This document shows positions 47,291 to 58,470 of a DNA stretch of 60,000 nucleotides, piece by piece. The notes below the pieces were generated by a model. The model worked only from the letters and a program-made list of their open reading frames with translations. It did not search any database and was not told the DNA's origin. Position 1 is the stretch's first letter; every line of letters begins with the position of its first letter. The position numbers were made by a program, and so were the translations under genes. This DNA is from Cristatella mucedo (lineage: Eukaryota; Bryozoa; Phylactolaemata; Cristatellidae), in NCBI GenBank assembly GCA_009760855.2, contig WPIO01000119.1, positions 1,050,001-1,110,000 on the forward strand, in the 5' to 3' direction.

Positions 47291-48020
47291 CGCCACTGGC
47301 CGCTGTTGACGCGGCCGCCGTCGGCGAGGCGCTCGCGTCGAGGGGCTGCGCCGTTGCTTCGGCATACCGCAGGTGCACGTCCACCTGGACTGGCGGTGGC
47401 GCAGGGATGACCCTCTCCAGCCTCGAGCTGAAGCGCTCCACTTTCGCACCATCCAAAGTCGTCGCCTTGGCTACGGCGGTGGCGGCGACGACGGGGCTCG
47501 TCGACGTCGCGCTTCCTGTCAGCAGCTCGGCAGCACTGCGCATGCGCTGCCGCTCCGCCGCCACGTCGCGAGCACCCGACCTGGCGGTGGCAGCGGCCGC
47601 TCCGGCTTGCAGTTGCTCCACCATGCCACTCGATGCGGTGGCGGCAGAAGCAGCAGCAGCCGCCGCCGACGCATCGGCAGAGTCCTTCTGCTCTGCATCG
47701 CCGGCCTTGCGACTTGTCAACGACGACAGCGACAGCCGGACCGTCGTGCGGTTCTGCTTCAGCACGTCACCGCCTCGGCCGGCTGCATCGGTCTCAGCAG
47801 CGGCACGCTGGCAGGCCTCGGTCTTGCCAGCATCCTTCATTAGCGACACAACCTCGGTAGCTGCTGCAGCCGTCGCCGCGGCGGCACTGCCCGGCGGCGG
47901 CAATGCTTCGCCTCCCTTCATGCTTCCGCTCACGGTCACGTGACGACTCGATGCAAAGCTGGTCGTCGACATGCTGCTCTCTCGCGAGAAGCCGGCCATT
48001 CGTCGAGCGTCGGCAAAACC
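47291..48020 (-). CDS. KANK: KANK family protein, Ala-rich exon (243 codons plus 1 base)
   Basis: Acceptor gccacgcatag, donor GGCG/GTAAGT, phase 0 in and 1 out, matching both neighbours. It begins GFADARRMAGFSRESSMSTT. It includes RTTVRLSLSSLTS, an Ala-rich block, ARDVAAERQRMRSAAELLTG, LDGAKVERFSSRLERVIPAP and VQVDVHLRYAEA. Patches of ordered-looking sequence sit in a disordered background. No domain is recognised. The acceptor lacks a strong pyrimidine tract, so the 5' edge is less sure. Confidence 0.72.
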
Positions 48021-48179
48021 CTATGCGTGGCGACAGCCAAGGGTCACGTGGACACACGGAGCTACGCAACCCTGTATGCCCTATCAGCAGAGCAAGCCCA
48101 CAGACCACGAGGATGGCTGCCGAAGCATCCTCGTTGAAGCTGGGGGAAGATCCTCGCTCGCAGTCTACAGGCGCCTTAC

Positions 48180-48283
48180 CGCTCGCGAGTCTGCTGAAGC
48201 CAATGCGAAGGACGATGCCTCTGCCTCGCTCAGCTTTCCAAGACCGATCAGCTCGGCCGGCAGTGGCTGCACACCTTGACCAC
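48180..48283 (-). CDS. KANK: KANK family protein, short exon (35 codons)
   Basis: Acceptor gctgcctcgcag, donor GCG/GTAAGG, phase 1 in and 0 out. It reads GQGVQPLPAELIGLGKLSEA EASSFALASADSRA. It was found because the neighbouring exons could not be joined without it; its phases solve the conflict exactly. Confidence 0.7.
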
Positions 48284-48535
48284 CTGCGAGGCAGCACAAA
48301 GGCAAAAACCGTACGATCGCAAGCAGTTGTCGGAAGCAGGTGATCGTGCGTACATCGGTTGACGTCCTGCTAAGAGAGCCGTGAGCAGAAAAAAAACAAG
48401 GTGGCCGAGTCCAAAGCACGTGGGCAAAAGCTTAGCGTTTGAGGTGGGGCAGAGGGTTGCTCCGAAGCAGTGAGCACCACCAGCCACCACCACGAGAGCC
48501 GAGGTCGAGTCAAGGTCAAACGGACATCCACTCAC

Positions 48536-48656
48536 CCGCCACCCGGTCGCCGATGTACTCGAACGGTATCGTTCGCACTTCTGTCCATTCTTCGTAAAGC
48601 GTCTGCTCACCTTCGCCAGACGACGGCGATGCCGAAGCTGGCCTACCACCCTGTCC
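48536..48656 (-). CDS. KANK: KANK family protein, short exon (40 codons plus 1 base)
   Basis: Acceptor tgttctagtgcag, donor GGCGG/GTGAGT, phase 0 in and 1 out. It reads GQGGRPASASPSSGEGEQTL YEEWTEVRTIPFEYIGDRVA. The second half is rich in aromatic and acidic residues, unlike the low-complexity exons around it, so it may be a binding motif. A donor within it (GAAG/GTGAGC at about 48609) would also leave in phase 1 and could give a shorter version. Confidence 0.7.
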
Positions 48657-48994
48657 CTGCACTAGAACAGGATTAGCTCGGCAGCTTGGAGGCGAGCCAG
48701 CATGACAGCACAGCAGCTGTTTGCGCTGGAGTTTCACATGCAACTGGGCAATGGCAGCAGCTACTGCATGATTAGATAGCGATCAGCAACGGATGTGTCC
48801 TGTGGCACAGCAGTCCCGAGCTAGGCGCTGACAAACTGGAAAAAATGCAAATAATTAAGTAAATGTCAAGAAAATCAAATATTTGTTTAAGGAACATTTC
48901 AAAAGACAAACGTGTCAGAAATGGGATCGTTTGAAAATGGTTTTGAAAATGTCAACTTAAAAAGAAAAAATGATAGCGAGCCATGCGTGCAGCT

Positions 48995-49278
48995 TCATCA
49001 AACACACCTATTTAGGACAGCATTTAGTGGGTCCCTGTGATTCGTCCTTGATGTGCTTATGCGTGCTGACACTGTGCATGCTGCCACTAACCACATTTGC
49101 ATGCTGACCCTGTGCACGTCACCCCTAACCATATTATTCATTGTGTTTGTTTTTCAAGCATGATTTTACTTACCATTCAATTGCATTTCCTTTTGCAGTA
49201 AATGTAAAGCGCCTAGAGAGAGATTAAGTTCTCTGAGGGCGCTTTATCAAGTGCATTATTATAATTAGTATTATTATC
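48995..49278 (+). mobile_element. LINE family B, solo 3' end
   Basis: A well-preserved 3' UTR (acagcatttagtgggtccct, gtgattcgtccttgatgtgc), the hairpin (taaagcgcctagagagagat and ctctgagggcgctttatc) and an ATT tail. Opposite orientation to KANK. Confidence 0.85.
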
Positions 49279-51229
49279 TTAATGTGCTCCCAGAGTTTTA
49301 AGAGAAACGTTGTGATCGCCTTTTTCACGACCAACACCAAAAGTCAATTATTAGCTACTATTACCTGTACCGCTAGCATAGAATGGCCCAGTTGTCGAGG
49401 GCTAAAAATCGTCCAGGCGACCGCCGAAATCGCAAGGTCCCAAGGTCTACAGTTGCCCACTTTCACATGACTTCTCCACAAAAGCCACTGGTTGGTTTAT
49501 CTGCAAAACGTGCATTACTACCCATATCGAACTTAAGCCCTATACCCTATACAAGTATAGTCGAGCTGGCAGAGAGGCCGTAGGCACTGCCCTATCATAC
49601 TGTATGGTTGTGCGGGGAACAGCATAATTCTGCAGAATGTAGCTGTCCCAACTCGGTCAGATGCAAAGCCGAGGCCGACCTTGCCATTGATAGATCTAGG
49701 AATCAAGCCATGACTGGCCACTGCGGGGGGGGGGGCAGCGTCGCAGCAGCAAGCAAGCAAGTAGCTCGTGACAAAGAGCACGCATGGAAGCTCGGGAGAG
49801 CACGGTGGCTCCACCTGGTGTCAATGAGCTGGGGTGCATTCGACCCCCGCGGCTAGCTGCAGCCGCCGCAGCCGCTTTCGGATGGGATGCGCTCTTCTCC
49901 TTAGGAACTTACCAGGGGATGCCAGCCGCTGCGACTGGCTCAAGCCGATCTCGGCCCTCTGCTCACTCGGGCGCTGCTGGCGCGCCGACAGCTGTGCCGA
50001 GCTTCTGTGCGACGTCACGGCTTCATCCCGACTCTACAACAATGCAAAAGTGGCAAGGCGGCTCAGCAGCACAGCGAGCACACACAGAAGGCAATGCTTA
50101 AAGCGGGTGGCAATACGTGGCCTCGGTGGCGGCTGCACTATCCAAGACAGGCGACCGAGCGACCAATGTCATAAAGTGCCTGGCAGAGGGCACCCATAAA
50201 GCTCCAATGCAGAGGACAGCTGCCGCAAGCATACTCGGCACCTTCAGCACCTGCAGAAAAGGCAGCAGCGCCGACCGACTGACCGAGGATAGGTGAGCCC
50301 CTGCCCCTTCCACCTAGCCCCCCACCCCTACCCCTCCACCTTGAATCGGCTGCAGCTAGCTGCAGGCGAGCATGCCCCTCCCACTGCTCCTGCCCTCCTC
50401 CTCCTCCTCCTCCCTGCCACCCAAAAAACCTGGGCCACGACCCCTCTCATTAAGAGGGCGCACCGCACGGCAATGCATCACGGACTGGTGCTGAACCCGA
50501 TCAGTTGCCATTGCTTAGCCATTAAGCACTGCGATCGCCAGCACTCTCTCATAGAAAGTCAAACGCAATTCCCGCCGTCGATCCAGCCGATTGCATGGCC
50601 GCTCGCAGGGGGCGAATAAAGCAAGAACGCACTGCCCAAAATCGGAAACGATCGCTTGCCCGCCGCTCAGAGAACGATTCGAGCCCTTCCCCTGCGCACG
50701 ATTGCAGAATGGCCCGGCAGCAGCGCAGACAGAGCAGCTTGATGACGAGCCTCTAATAGCAGGCACTGAAGCCGCTACCTGAGCCTGCCTTGGCCAACGC
50801 CCGAAACGGCTGCGAGCAAAAGCGATCTACCGACGATCGGCCAATGCAGCATTGCTACAACCGCCTGGGCGCCAGGAAGTGCTGCCTGGCTATCAGGCTG
50901 GCTGCCTTGTGCAGTTACTCCGGCTGCCAGTGGCAGCCACTCCTCAAGGCAGCTTGCATCAGGCCAGTGGTTAGAGCAAGCACTTGCACCTACACGCTCA
51001 CCTAGGCAAAGCTGCTGCCACCGCTGATGCTCATCATTCATCCGGTTGGCCATTACCCTGCACAATTGGGTACACTAAAATCACAGATGCATACCCTGCA
51101 CATACACGGCCACAGCCAATACATTTGGAAGTCATCAGGGACATACCAAACGTACACAATGCATTCAAAAAGGTTCGGCACACACAGCACAAACACATGG
51201 GCACACGTTCATGCACACGAACTCACTTA

Positions 51230-51380
51230 AATGTATTCCCTCTTATACACATGCACACTCTCACACGAACGCGCACGCAGGTGCACACACACACACACAC
51301 ATACCCATACGCACACGCACGCACGCGCACACACACACCTTTACACACGTACACACGTGCGCACACACGCACGCACGCAA
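51230..51380. repeat. (CA)n-rich degenerate repeat
   Basis: Short CA runs interspersed with cgcacg, tacaca and cacacg units. It produces HTHTH-type open frames. Confidence 0.9.
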
Positions 51381-51519
51381 GCAAAACTGTGCCTGTACAA
51401 GCACTTAAACGCTCGGCCTAGCTTGCATACAGCCATGGCGACCCATCACCCAAGTTCCACACCCACCAGGCTGGCTCCCAGAAAAATAATAGATGAATGG
51501 CCACCCAGTCCCAACTCAC

Positions 51520-52278
51520 ACCCACCAGCCAAGTGCTGACGTCAAGAGGAGGCGTGTTTGTCTCCATACTCCTGACGCTGGCCGGCACCGTCACCATGCC
51601 GACGTCACGACGAAACGACGCCATGTCCATGGCACCTGTCGATCTGTCGGCGGTCAAGGCAGCGGCCATTGAGGCGGCATCACGAGTGGCCACGCTCTCT
51701 GTCCACGTGCAGGTGCTGCTGACCTCGGGTCTCGCAGACGTGGCGGCATCGCGCGCCGCAAATGCCGGCCGGACGACGACATCGGTGCGATCGTCGCCGA
51801 CGGCCGCGTCGCACGCGCCCGCCGAGCCACCGCCGTCACAGGCCGTCGACACGTCGCAGGCAGACGGCTTGGCGAGGACGCCAAAGCTGCGCACAGACCG
51901 CCGCAGCAGGCCCTGCACGAACGCAATCAGGTCCTCGCGGCGTCCGCTTCTGCTCGCCTCGAGGAACCGGCGCTGTATGGCGTAGCTCTGAAGCACCCAG
52001 CTCTGACTGCTGCTGGCCGAGGTGATCAGCAGACCGCCGCTGCTTTGCTCGGCAGCGCTGAGACTTGTGGCAGCGGCAGCGGCGGAACCGGCTGCGCCGG
52101 TGGCATCGGCAGGCGAAGCTGCCGCTGCGCCCAGGGCCGAGGCGGCGGTGGCTGCTGACTGCTCCTGGGCGCTCTGTATGAGGTCGGCGATGTCGACGTT
52201 GACGCCCACGGTGCGCGTCAGTGGCTTCTCTTCCTGATACTGGTAGAGGACACTGGCATCGCGAGTGGCGGCCTTCAC
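51520..52278 (-). CDS. KANK: KANK family protein, 253-codon exon
   Basis: Acceptor gccctcctacgcag, donor GTGGGT/GTGAGT, phase 0/0. It begins VKAATRDASVLYQYQEEKPL TRTVGVNVDIADLIQSAQEQ, whose RTVGVNV block resembles the repeated SVG/IGVG motif of KANK coiled-coil regions. An Ala-rich linker follows, then a helical stretch SWVLQSYAIQRRFLEASRSG RREDLIAFVQGLLRRSVRSF. The end is Asp/Ala/Thr-rich (RDVGMVTVPASVRSMETN). Confidence 0.8.
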
Positions 52279-52472
52279 CTGCGTAGGAGGGCAAGATGGG
52301 GCGCATTGCACTTCTTTAGCTAATGCCACTCGAGCGCCGGTGCGCCGGAAGTTAACGACATGCGCAGAGCCGCGCCGAACAGTGGACACCTCAGGGAATC
52401 TGGCACATGTCTCAATCCAGAAATCTTGGTTCCCGATTGGATTCTTTTAATTCAATTTGCCTGTATGTGCAC

Positions 52473-52510
52473 AGTGCCCGGATAGAGAGCTTACTCTCTA
52501 TCCGGGCACT
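52473..52510. repeat. Perfect inverted repeat, 17-bp arms
   Basis: Arms agtgcccggatagagag and its exact complement around the loop ctta. The continuation (actttatac) resembles the LINE family B tail, and SINE-like sequence (cacggtaaggcgcttgctc) follows at about 52532. Confidence 0.95.
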
Positions 52511-53371
52511 TTATACCACTCCGCATGGCTCACGGTAAGGCGCTTGCTCCTCACGACTCAAATAATCTCCGACAAGTGCCTTAGGTGCATCATAACTTAA
52601 CACTGCTCTGGCCATACTTTCGATACTAATCGAACTAATCAAACGATGAGCCACAGGTCATTTATTTCCACCACGCTGAAAAAGGAGAGTGGTGACGATA
52701 TTGTCTGTGCACTACAACTATAAGCAGTGTTACTTCCTTAATGTGATGCCAAACGTTCTCATTGACAATTTTCCTAGAAGCAAGCATATGCCCATCTCTA
52801 TAGGACAGCTCTGCATCTGTGGAGCAAACTGTTTCTGATGTTTTGAAAAACAAGACTGCCAAGCACGGTCGGTGCCAGGATGACAGGAAGAGACAGCCGT
52901 ACGAATAATGCACAGAAAGCCAGCAGCAGCAGAGTAGCTGATTTGCGCTACCTATACCTCTCCTTATATGTACACTCAACGCCTTAAGTATGTATGTATT
53001 TCTCTCAAATTTCCGGTCGATCAAGTGCGAACCTCTGCGACTGCCGCATGTCGAAGGCTAAGGCAAAGTTGCCAAAGGCACTCTGCTAAGCCTTCACAGA
53101 CACCGCTGAGCAACAGGAAGATCGCTCGTGTACTTGGATTGAGAGAAATTGGTGCCAGGTGCACTTTGCCTAAGTACACTAGGAAGGGCTGGCTCCAAGG
53201 TCAACAGCTGCTGCCTGGGGCCACCGGAACATCGAGACATCGAGCCTCGAGGAGCAGCGTCTGACGAACGCTGCACTGCACTTCGTGGATGCGCCATGCT
53301 TGAATGGCGCCCGAAGCTTGTCGTCACGCCCACGGAGCAAATGAGCTGCGCTCCTGCACGCGCCCCCATAC
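52511..53371 (-). other. KANK intron remainder
   Basis: Part of the intron between the exons at 53538-53372 and 52278-51520. A partial SINE head at about 52525-52570; otherwise nothing recognised. Confidence 0.5.
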
Positions 53372-53538
53372 CTGCACGCCCACGTTACGCTGCTCCTTGT
53401 CATCCAGCTGCCCTATCACGATCGTTCTCAGTTCCTTCTCCCGTATTTTCAGGTCCTCGTCGGCCGAGACGACCGCGTCGCCGACGCCGATGCTCCGCAC
53501 GGCCGACAGGCGGCTCTCGTTCAGCTGCAGCTGAGCGG
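53372..53538 (-). CDS. KANK: KANK family protein, coiled-coil exon (56 codons)
   Basis: Acceptor tctctttctctcaag after a long pyrimidine tract, donor CAG/GTATGG, phase 1 in and 0 out. It reads AAQLQLNESRLSAVRSIGVG DAVVSADEDLKIREKELRTI VIGQLDDKEQRNVGVQ. It has coiled-coil-like spacing with the SIGVGD motif, which also occurs in the preceding exon. Confidence 0.85.
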
Positions 53539-53796
53539 CTTGAGAGAAAGAGAAAAAAGAGAAATTTTCCAGGAGAAGACTAACATGGCAACACTAACAC
53601 GCCCGCCAGCATTGCTGCTAGAAAGCACCACTGGCCGGTGCTTTCTAGCCACACCATCGGTGTTGGCGCCCCTGGGCGAAAGCGGAAAAGGTGGCAGCTC
53701 TTCGACAGTCGAACGCTCCGAACTAGATCGAGCCGCAACCACCACGGTGCACGCAGCAGACGCACTAGAGGAGGGGGGTCGAAGGTCGGCGATCAC

Positions 53797-54079
53797 CTTC
53801 GATCCAGGTGTGAATCTCGCGCTGTCGCGTGAGCTCCACGGTTTCGTGCACGAGCCGGTGGAGCTCGGAGCCCGGCAGCAGCTCCTCGTTCACATCTCCG
53901 CTGCCGACAGCAGCGTCCTTGGCGGTCGAGGCGGCCGACCCGAGCGACCGTAGCGCTGCCGTCGGAGCATCCGCCGAGCTGTCGCCGACACCGATGCTGC
54001 GCATGTTGGTGCGCACGTCCTTGGCCTTGAGCTGCACGGCCAGCAGCCGCTTCTCTTCTTTCAGCACGGAAATCCTTTC
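53797..54079 (-). CDS. KANK: KANK family protein, coiled-coil exon (94 codons plus 1 base)
   Basis: Acceptor cgtcctttggcag, donor GAAG/GTGATC, phase 0 in and 1 out. It begins ERISVLKEEKRLLAVQLKAK, a heptad-like helix, then NMRSIGVGDSSAD. It ends VNEELLPGSELHRLVHETVE LTRQREIHTWIE. The 'LKEEKR.L..QLK' start is typical of the KANK coiled coil, which binds liprin-beta in vertebrate KANK1. Confidence 0.88.
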
Positions 54080-54458
54080 CTGCCAAAGGACGAAAGCCGG
54101 CGTGATGGCGGCCGGTAGCTGCCACCGGCAGCCGGAGCCCAGCGGCTGCCGCTAGTGCGGCAGCCGGCTGCTCAGATTGAGGCCGGCCTAGCCGGCCTAG
54201 TCGGGCTGCTGCTGGCGGTGCCAGCAGTTGAGAGGTGGCCCGGCGGCACCCACCCACCTACCCGGCCGTCTCGCTCGAGCACGAACGAGCGAGCTCGATG
54301 CCATCCAGCAATCCTCATTCTGCCCGCCTGCCTGCCCACTTCTGAGACGCTCGCCGCCAATGGCACGCAGCAAGGCTGCAATTCCCGCAGCTGCTGCCGC
54401 TGCTGCTGCGCTGCTGCTGCTCTGAGGAGGCAGCGGCCTGAGGTGACGAAGCTCTCAC

Positions 54459-54580
54459 CTGCATGACGGGAATGGCGCTCACTTGCTCCTCCAGCTCCCG
54501 CATGCGTTGCAAGCTGAGCGACACGTGCTCCTTAATCTGCCGGAACGACTCGGGACTGATGGTGACGGCTTCGGTGCTGG
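54459..54580 (-). CDS. KANK: KANK family protein, helical exon (41 codons)
   Basis: Acceptor ttgctttgtttgcag, donor CAG/GTGAGA, phase 1 in and 0 out. It reads ASTEAVTISPESFRQIKEHV SLSLQRMRELEEQVSAIPVM Q, with continuous helix propensity and Leu/Met spacing; it begins the coiled-coil region. Confidence 0.85.
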
Positions 54581-54619
54581 CTGCAAACAAAGCAACCGGA
54601 TGCAGAAGCGAGAGCAAAC

Positions 54620-54870
<251 letters not shown>

Positions 54871-55050
54871 ACAGACGGAGACAGACGGAGACAGACGGAG
54901 ACAGACGGAGACAGACGGAGACAGACGGAGACAGACGGAGACAGACGGAGACAGACGGAGACAGACGGAGACAGACGGAGACAGACGGAGACAGACGGAG
55001 ACAGACGGAGACAGACGGAGACAGACGGAGACAGACGGAGACAGACGGAG
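54871..55050. repeat. 10-bp minisatellite (ACAGACGGAG)18
   Basis: Eighteen perfect copies of acagacggag, then five copies of the variant acagacagag to 55100 and degenerate GACA repeats to about 55150. Confidence 0.97.
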
Positions 55051-55424
55051 ACAGACAGAGACAGACAGAGACAGACAGAGACAGACAGAGACAGACAGAG
55101 AGAGACAGACAGAGAGAGACAGACAGAGAGAGACAGACAGAGAGAAATGCAGAGACAGTGACAGAAAGAAAGACAGAGAGAGGGGCAAGAAAGATACAGA
55201 GAAAGAGAGAGGGAGCGAGTGAGAGAGATGCAAGACAGAGAGAAGCCGTGCTAACGCATGTGCAATGGAAGCCTACCCAGCCCATGGCAAAAAGGCTTGC
55301 AAGCGACAGGTTGCAAGATAAACCAAGAAGCCAGCCTTCTCCATGATTACAGAACATGAAGTTCAAGGGCGTTTGATGACATGTATAGCAAACGTTGCAT
55401 CAACAAAATCAAAGAAGAAGTTCT

Positions 55425-55800
55425 GTCGTAATGTACAAGCAAAGCTGAACTCACATTTTAAATTTTACATGGATCCCTCTATTATTGGCCAAGTTGTAAC
55501 AACTTACACAGCACTAAGCTACATTGTAATCTCATGCATGTACCTCAACAAGCTCCAAACATGTACCTCGGTGTACCAAGGTTCGACAAGCTGGGACACG
55601 AGTCACATGTGATGCAGAGATTGGTAAAGTAAGATATTTGTAGATATGTTGTTTTCGGTTTACTTCCGGGCTAGACATAGTTGCCTGGTCGTTTTTAATG
55701 CTTTCCTTTAATGTAGAAATCGTCAAAACCTCTGATCCCATTTCTAACGTGTTTGTCTTTTGAAAGGCACCCTAAACAATTATTTGATTGTTGGACTAAT
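55425..55800. repeat. Unclassified dispersed repeat, copy 2
   Basis: Inverted relative to the copy at 20075-20500; shared blocks are taccaaggttcgacaag, gatgcagagat, cggttta..ttccggg and ctttcctttaatg/ctttcctttcatg. No terminal repeats recognised. Confidence 0.65.
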
Positions 55801-57001
55801 ATTCTCGGTATTTTCTCGACATTTAACCTTAAGTGAAAGAACGGCACTGCGTAGGAGTGCCAGAGCAAAGCAGACACTGGCAAATCCGCAATTCAGCCAA
55901 ACTTGGAGCAGACAGGCCTGGAGCTGGAACAGGCGACAATTGCTGCAGCCCACAGTGCGCATGTTGGCCTATATCTGTCTGCTGATAGACCAAGAGTCAC
56001 TGCTAATCAGCTCACTTAGCAAAGAGGAAGACAGTCAATGGAATTTCTTAGACTCGATGGCCAACTAGCAGCCTGGTGAAAGCTGAAACCATAGAGATTT
56101 CGGGAGGTTTTTTGGGCAGCCACGGTCATATAGAGTCACAGTAGCCCAGTAGCACAGTAGCCCCCTAAGGAGAACCAGGAAGCCAGTACAGATCCTGTAG
56201 CCAACTAATGTTTACCCTAAGTAGTCCCTAATCTTGGACAAGGATCGAACACGATGATTGAGTGAAAAGGCGAGGCAGTCTTCTTAATACAACTATCAAA
56301 TGCCAGGCGGCGGTCAACGATCCCAACCAAGTTACGAGAAAGCATGCGACTATAGACAGTCTCACTGCAGCATCTCTAATTAGGAGCTCCAATTTAAGGA
56401 ATACAGCAGTTTCTTAAGAGGAGCACAGTGTTACCTCCACTTGTTTTATGGACCTGGCCGATACCATGCACCTAATTGGGCCTGCACGCTAGCAGCTCAG
56501 CCTATCGACCGCTGCTGCAGCAGCAGCAGCAGCGGTGGCGGGTCTGATGACTGAGAGGACGTGAATGAAAAAGTGCTGGCGGACAAGATGTCGGCCGTAG
56601 AAACAAAAGCCGATGCAACTCCCTCGAGTCCGACCGACCGACCGGTCCCTGGAGATGCTGCATAGATACGTATGGGCATATACGGATGTCGCCCTACAGC
56701 CAACCGGTGACCGGCTGCCGAAGGAAACGTTCCGAGTCCACTCGCTAACGAATGTCGTGAACCAGTTCAAAGCAGGGCCACTATGGCCAACGGCTGCAAG
56801 CAGCCACTACAGATCGATAAGTAGCTGCACTTTCACCCGCCTGCTAGGCACGAGTGGCACTGAGCACAGCTGAGGCCCATGGATGGCGCCCGACCGAAGT
56901 GCTCCTGCAGGAGAGGAGACTAGAATCTGCGCTGAAAAACAATTCTAACACAATCGAAGCCGGCTCGACTCTTTAACTGGCCACAAACTCGGCAGACCTA
57001 C

Positions 57002-57363
57002 CCGTGTCGGGCAAATGCATGGCCATAGTCTCGGCAAAGCGGCGTGACGTCACGGTAGATGTGGCCACCGTAGACGAAGGGCGAGCAGCGAAAGAGTGCG
57101 CGCCTCCGCCGCGACCGTCCGACGTCGGAAGCGAGTCGAGAGTCTCTGTCGAATCTGAGCGCACCAGCGCATGCGCCAAGGCGCTCGCCGGCAGTGATGA
57201 CGTCAATGCTTGGGGCAGGTCCTCGCTCGAGACCGACGACGATTTCGACCGCTCCGTCGGCCTGTCGGCAAAGGTGACGACGCGCCCTATCGAACGCACG
57301 GCGTTGTCGACGTCGTCCAAGAAAAGGCTCTGGTTCGCGTCGTTCTGGTCGATCGTCGCGTAT
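57002..57363 (-). CDS. KANK: KANK family protein, exon after the KN motif (121 codons)
   Basis: Acceptor gcgctcgctttgtag, donor ACGG/GTAGGT, phase 2 in and 1 out, matching both neighbours. It reads YATIDQNDANQSLFLDDVDN AVRSIGRVVTFADRPTERSK and then becomes Ser/Thr/Ala-rich. The donor is GTAGGT rather than the usual GTAAGT, but only this site gives the phase needed by the next exon. Confidence 0.82.
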
Positions 57364-58470
57364 CTACAAAGCGAGCGCGCCAGGGGGGGCTAGACGAAAA
57401 CTGACATGCTGACAAGCTCGGGCCTGTCTACCACGCGAGCCTGCCCACGTCCATCCGTCCACATCAGGCGAGCTCTCAGCAGGGCGCACCATGAGCAGCG
57501 ATTTGATCTCCTCTGCTCGAGACTGAGCCAGCGGCAAGCGGGCTGCACGTCGCAGACGGAGGCCGGCCGACGTCTAGGCCGACGTCGCTGCCGAACGAAT
57601 GGCTAATCGGTAGAGGAGCGGCTAGCGCGCCGCACACTGAACACTGACACGACCTTGCTCCACTCAGAGATAGCAGCTCGAGAGCAGCTCGAAGTCGACG
57701 CGAATTCACAGTCAAGGCTAACTGGCTGCCGAAAGCAAGTGTCTGCAGCACGTGTTCCACGCATGGACTGCAGTCACGAAACGGTAACCGCAAACGGGTG
57801 GGACGCGAGTGGTTGCAACTGTGGAGCAGGTGGCAGCAACTGTGGCGGGGTGGTGGAGGCACTAACTGTGCGCACTGCGGTGAGCCCTGCTCGCTCCTCC
57901 TGCCGGCTAGCTGGTCGGCTGCACGGCCGAGGCAGGCTGCAAGAGCGCGTCGCCAACGAGCGCGTCGCAAACGAGCGCAAGCTCGCTCGCTCAGCCGGCG
58001 CTTCGCGAGCGGAAATGACATCGAACAGGGAAACTCCGGCCGGCTGTGCCCCGACCGTCAACGGGCAGCTGGCGACCGATCGCTGACTGCAGCTGCTAGG
58101 GCGCCTTCTCCCATCGCCGCAGCAACCTCCGCTTGCTACCCGGCCCACCCAATCTGCTCAGAGCTCCGCTCCACTCTGCTCCTACCACGTGCACTCTAGC
58201 ATTAACCATCTGCCCAGCCTATTTCTGATGTGTGGGGAGGTGGAGAGGTTTGACATCGTGCAGACCTCGAGCGCCCAGCACCCAGGACAAACATTGCACC
58301 TCCGGCCTGGGAGAGAGCAAACGTTTTAATTATCCTGCGAAAGGGCTCGACCGGCTAGTCTAATCATTAGGAGAACCATCATCCAGCATTGCTTGACAAT
58401 CTGGGCCTTTCCAGATAAGCGATTCGGCTGCCTCCACAGCCAGCACCAATTAGCTGCTCGAGCCTCTCAC
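57364..58470 (-). other. KANK intron
   Basis: A 1.1-kb phase-2 intron. GC-rich and CpG-rich with open frames on both strands (57476-58021, 57655-58086), but no family signature. An internal promoter is possible. Confidence 0.45.

Larger units (their letters stand above)
48657..51519 (-). other. KANK intron
   Basis: A 2.9-kb phase-0 intron. It contains a family B LINE tail (48995-49278) and a CA-rich region (51230-51375). Open frames around 49.5-50.9 kb could not be linked to exons. Confidence 0.6.
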
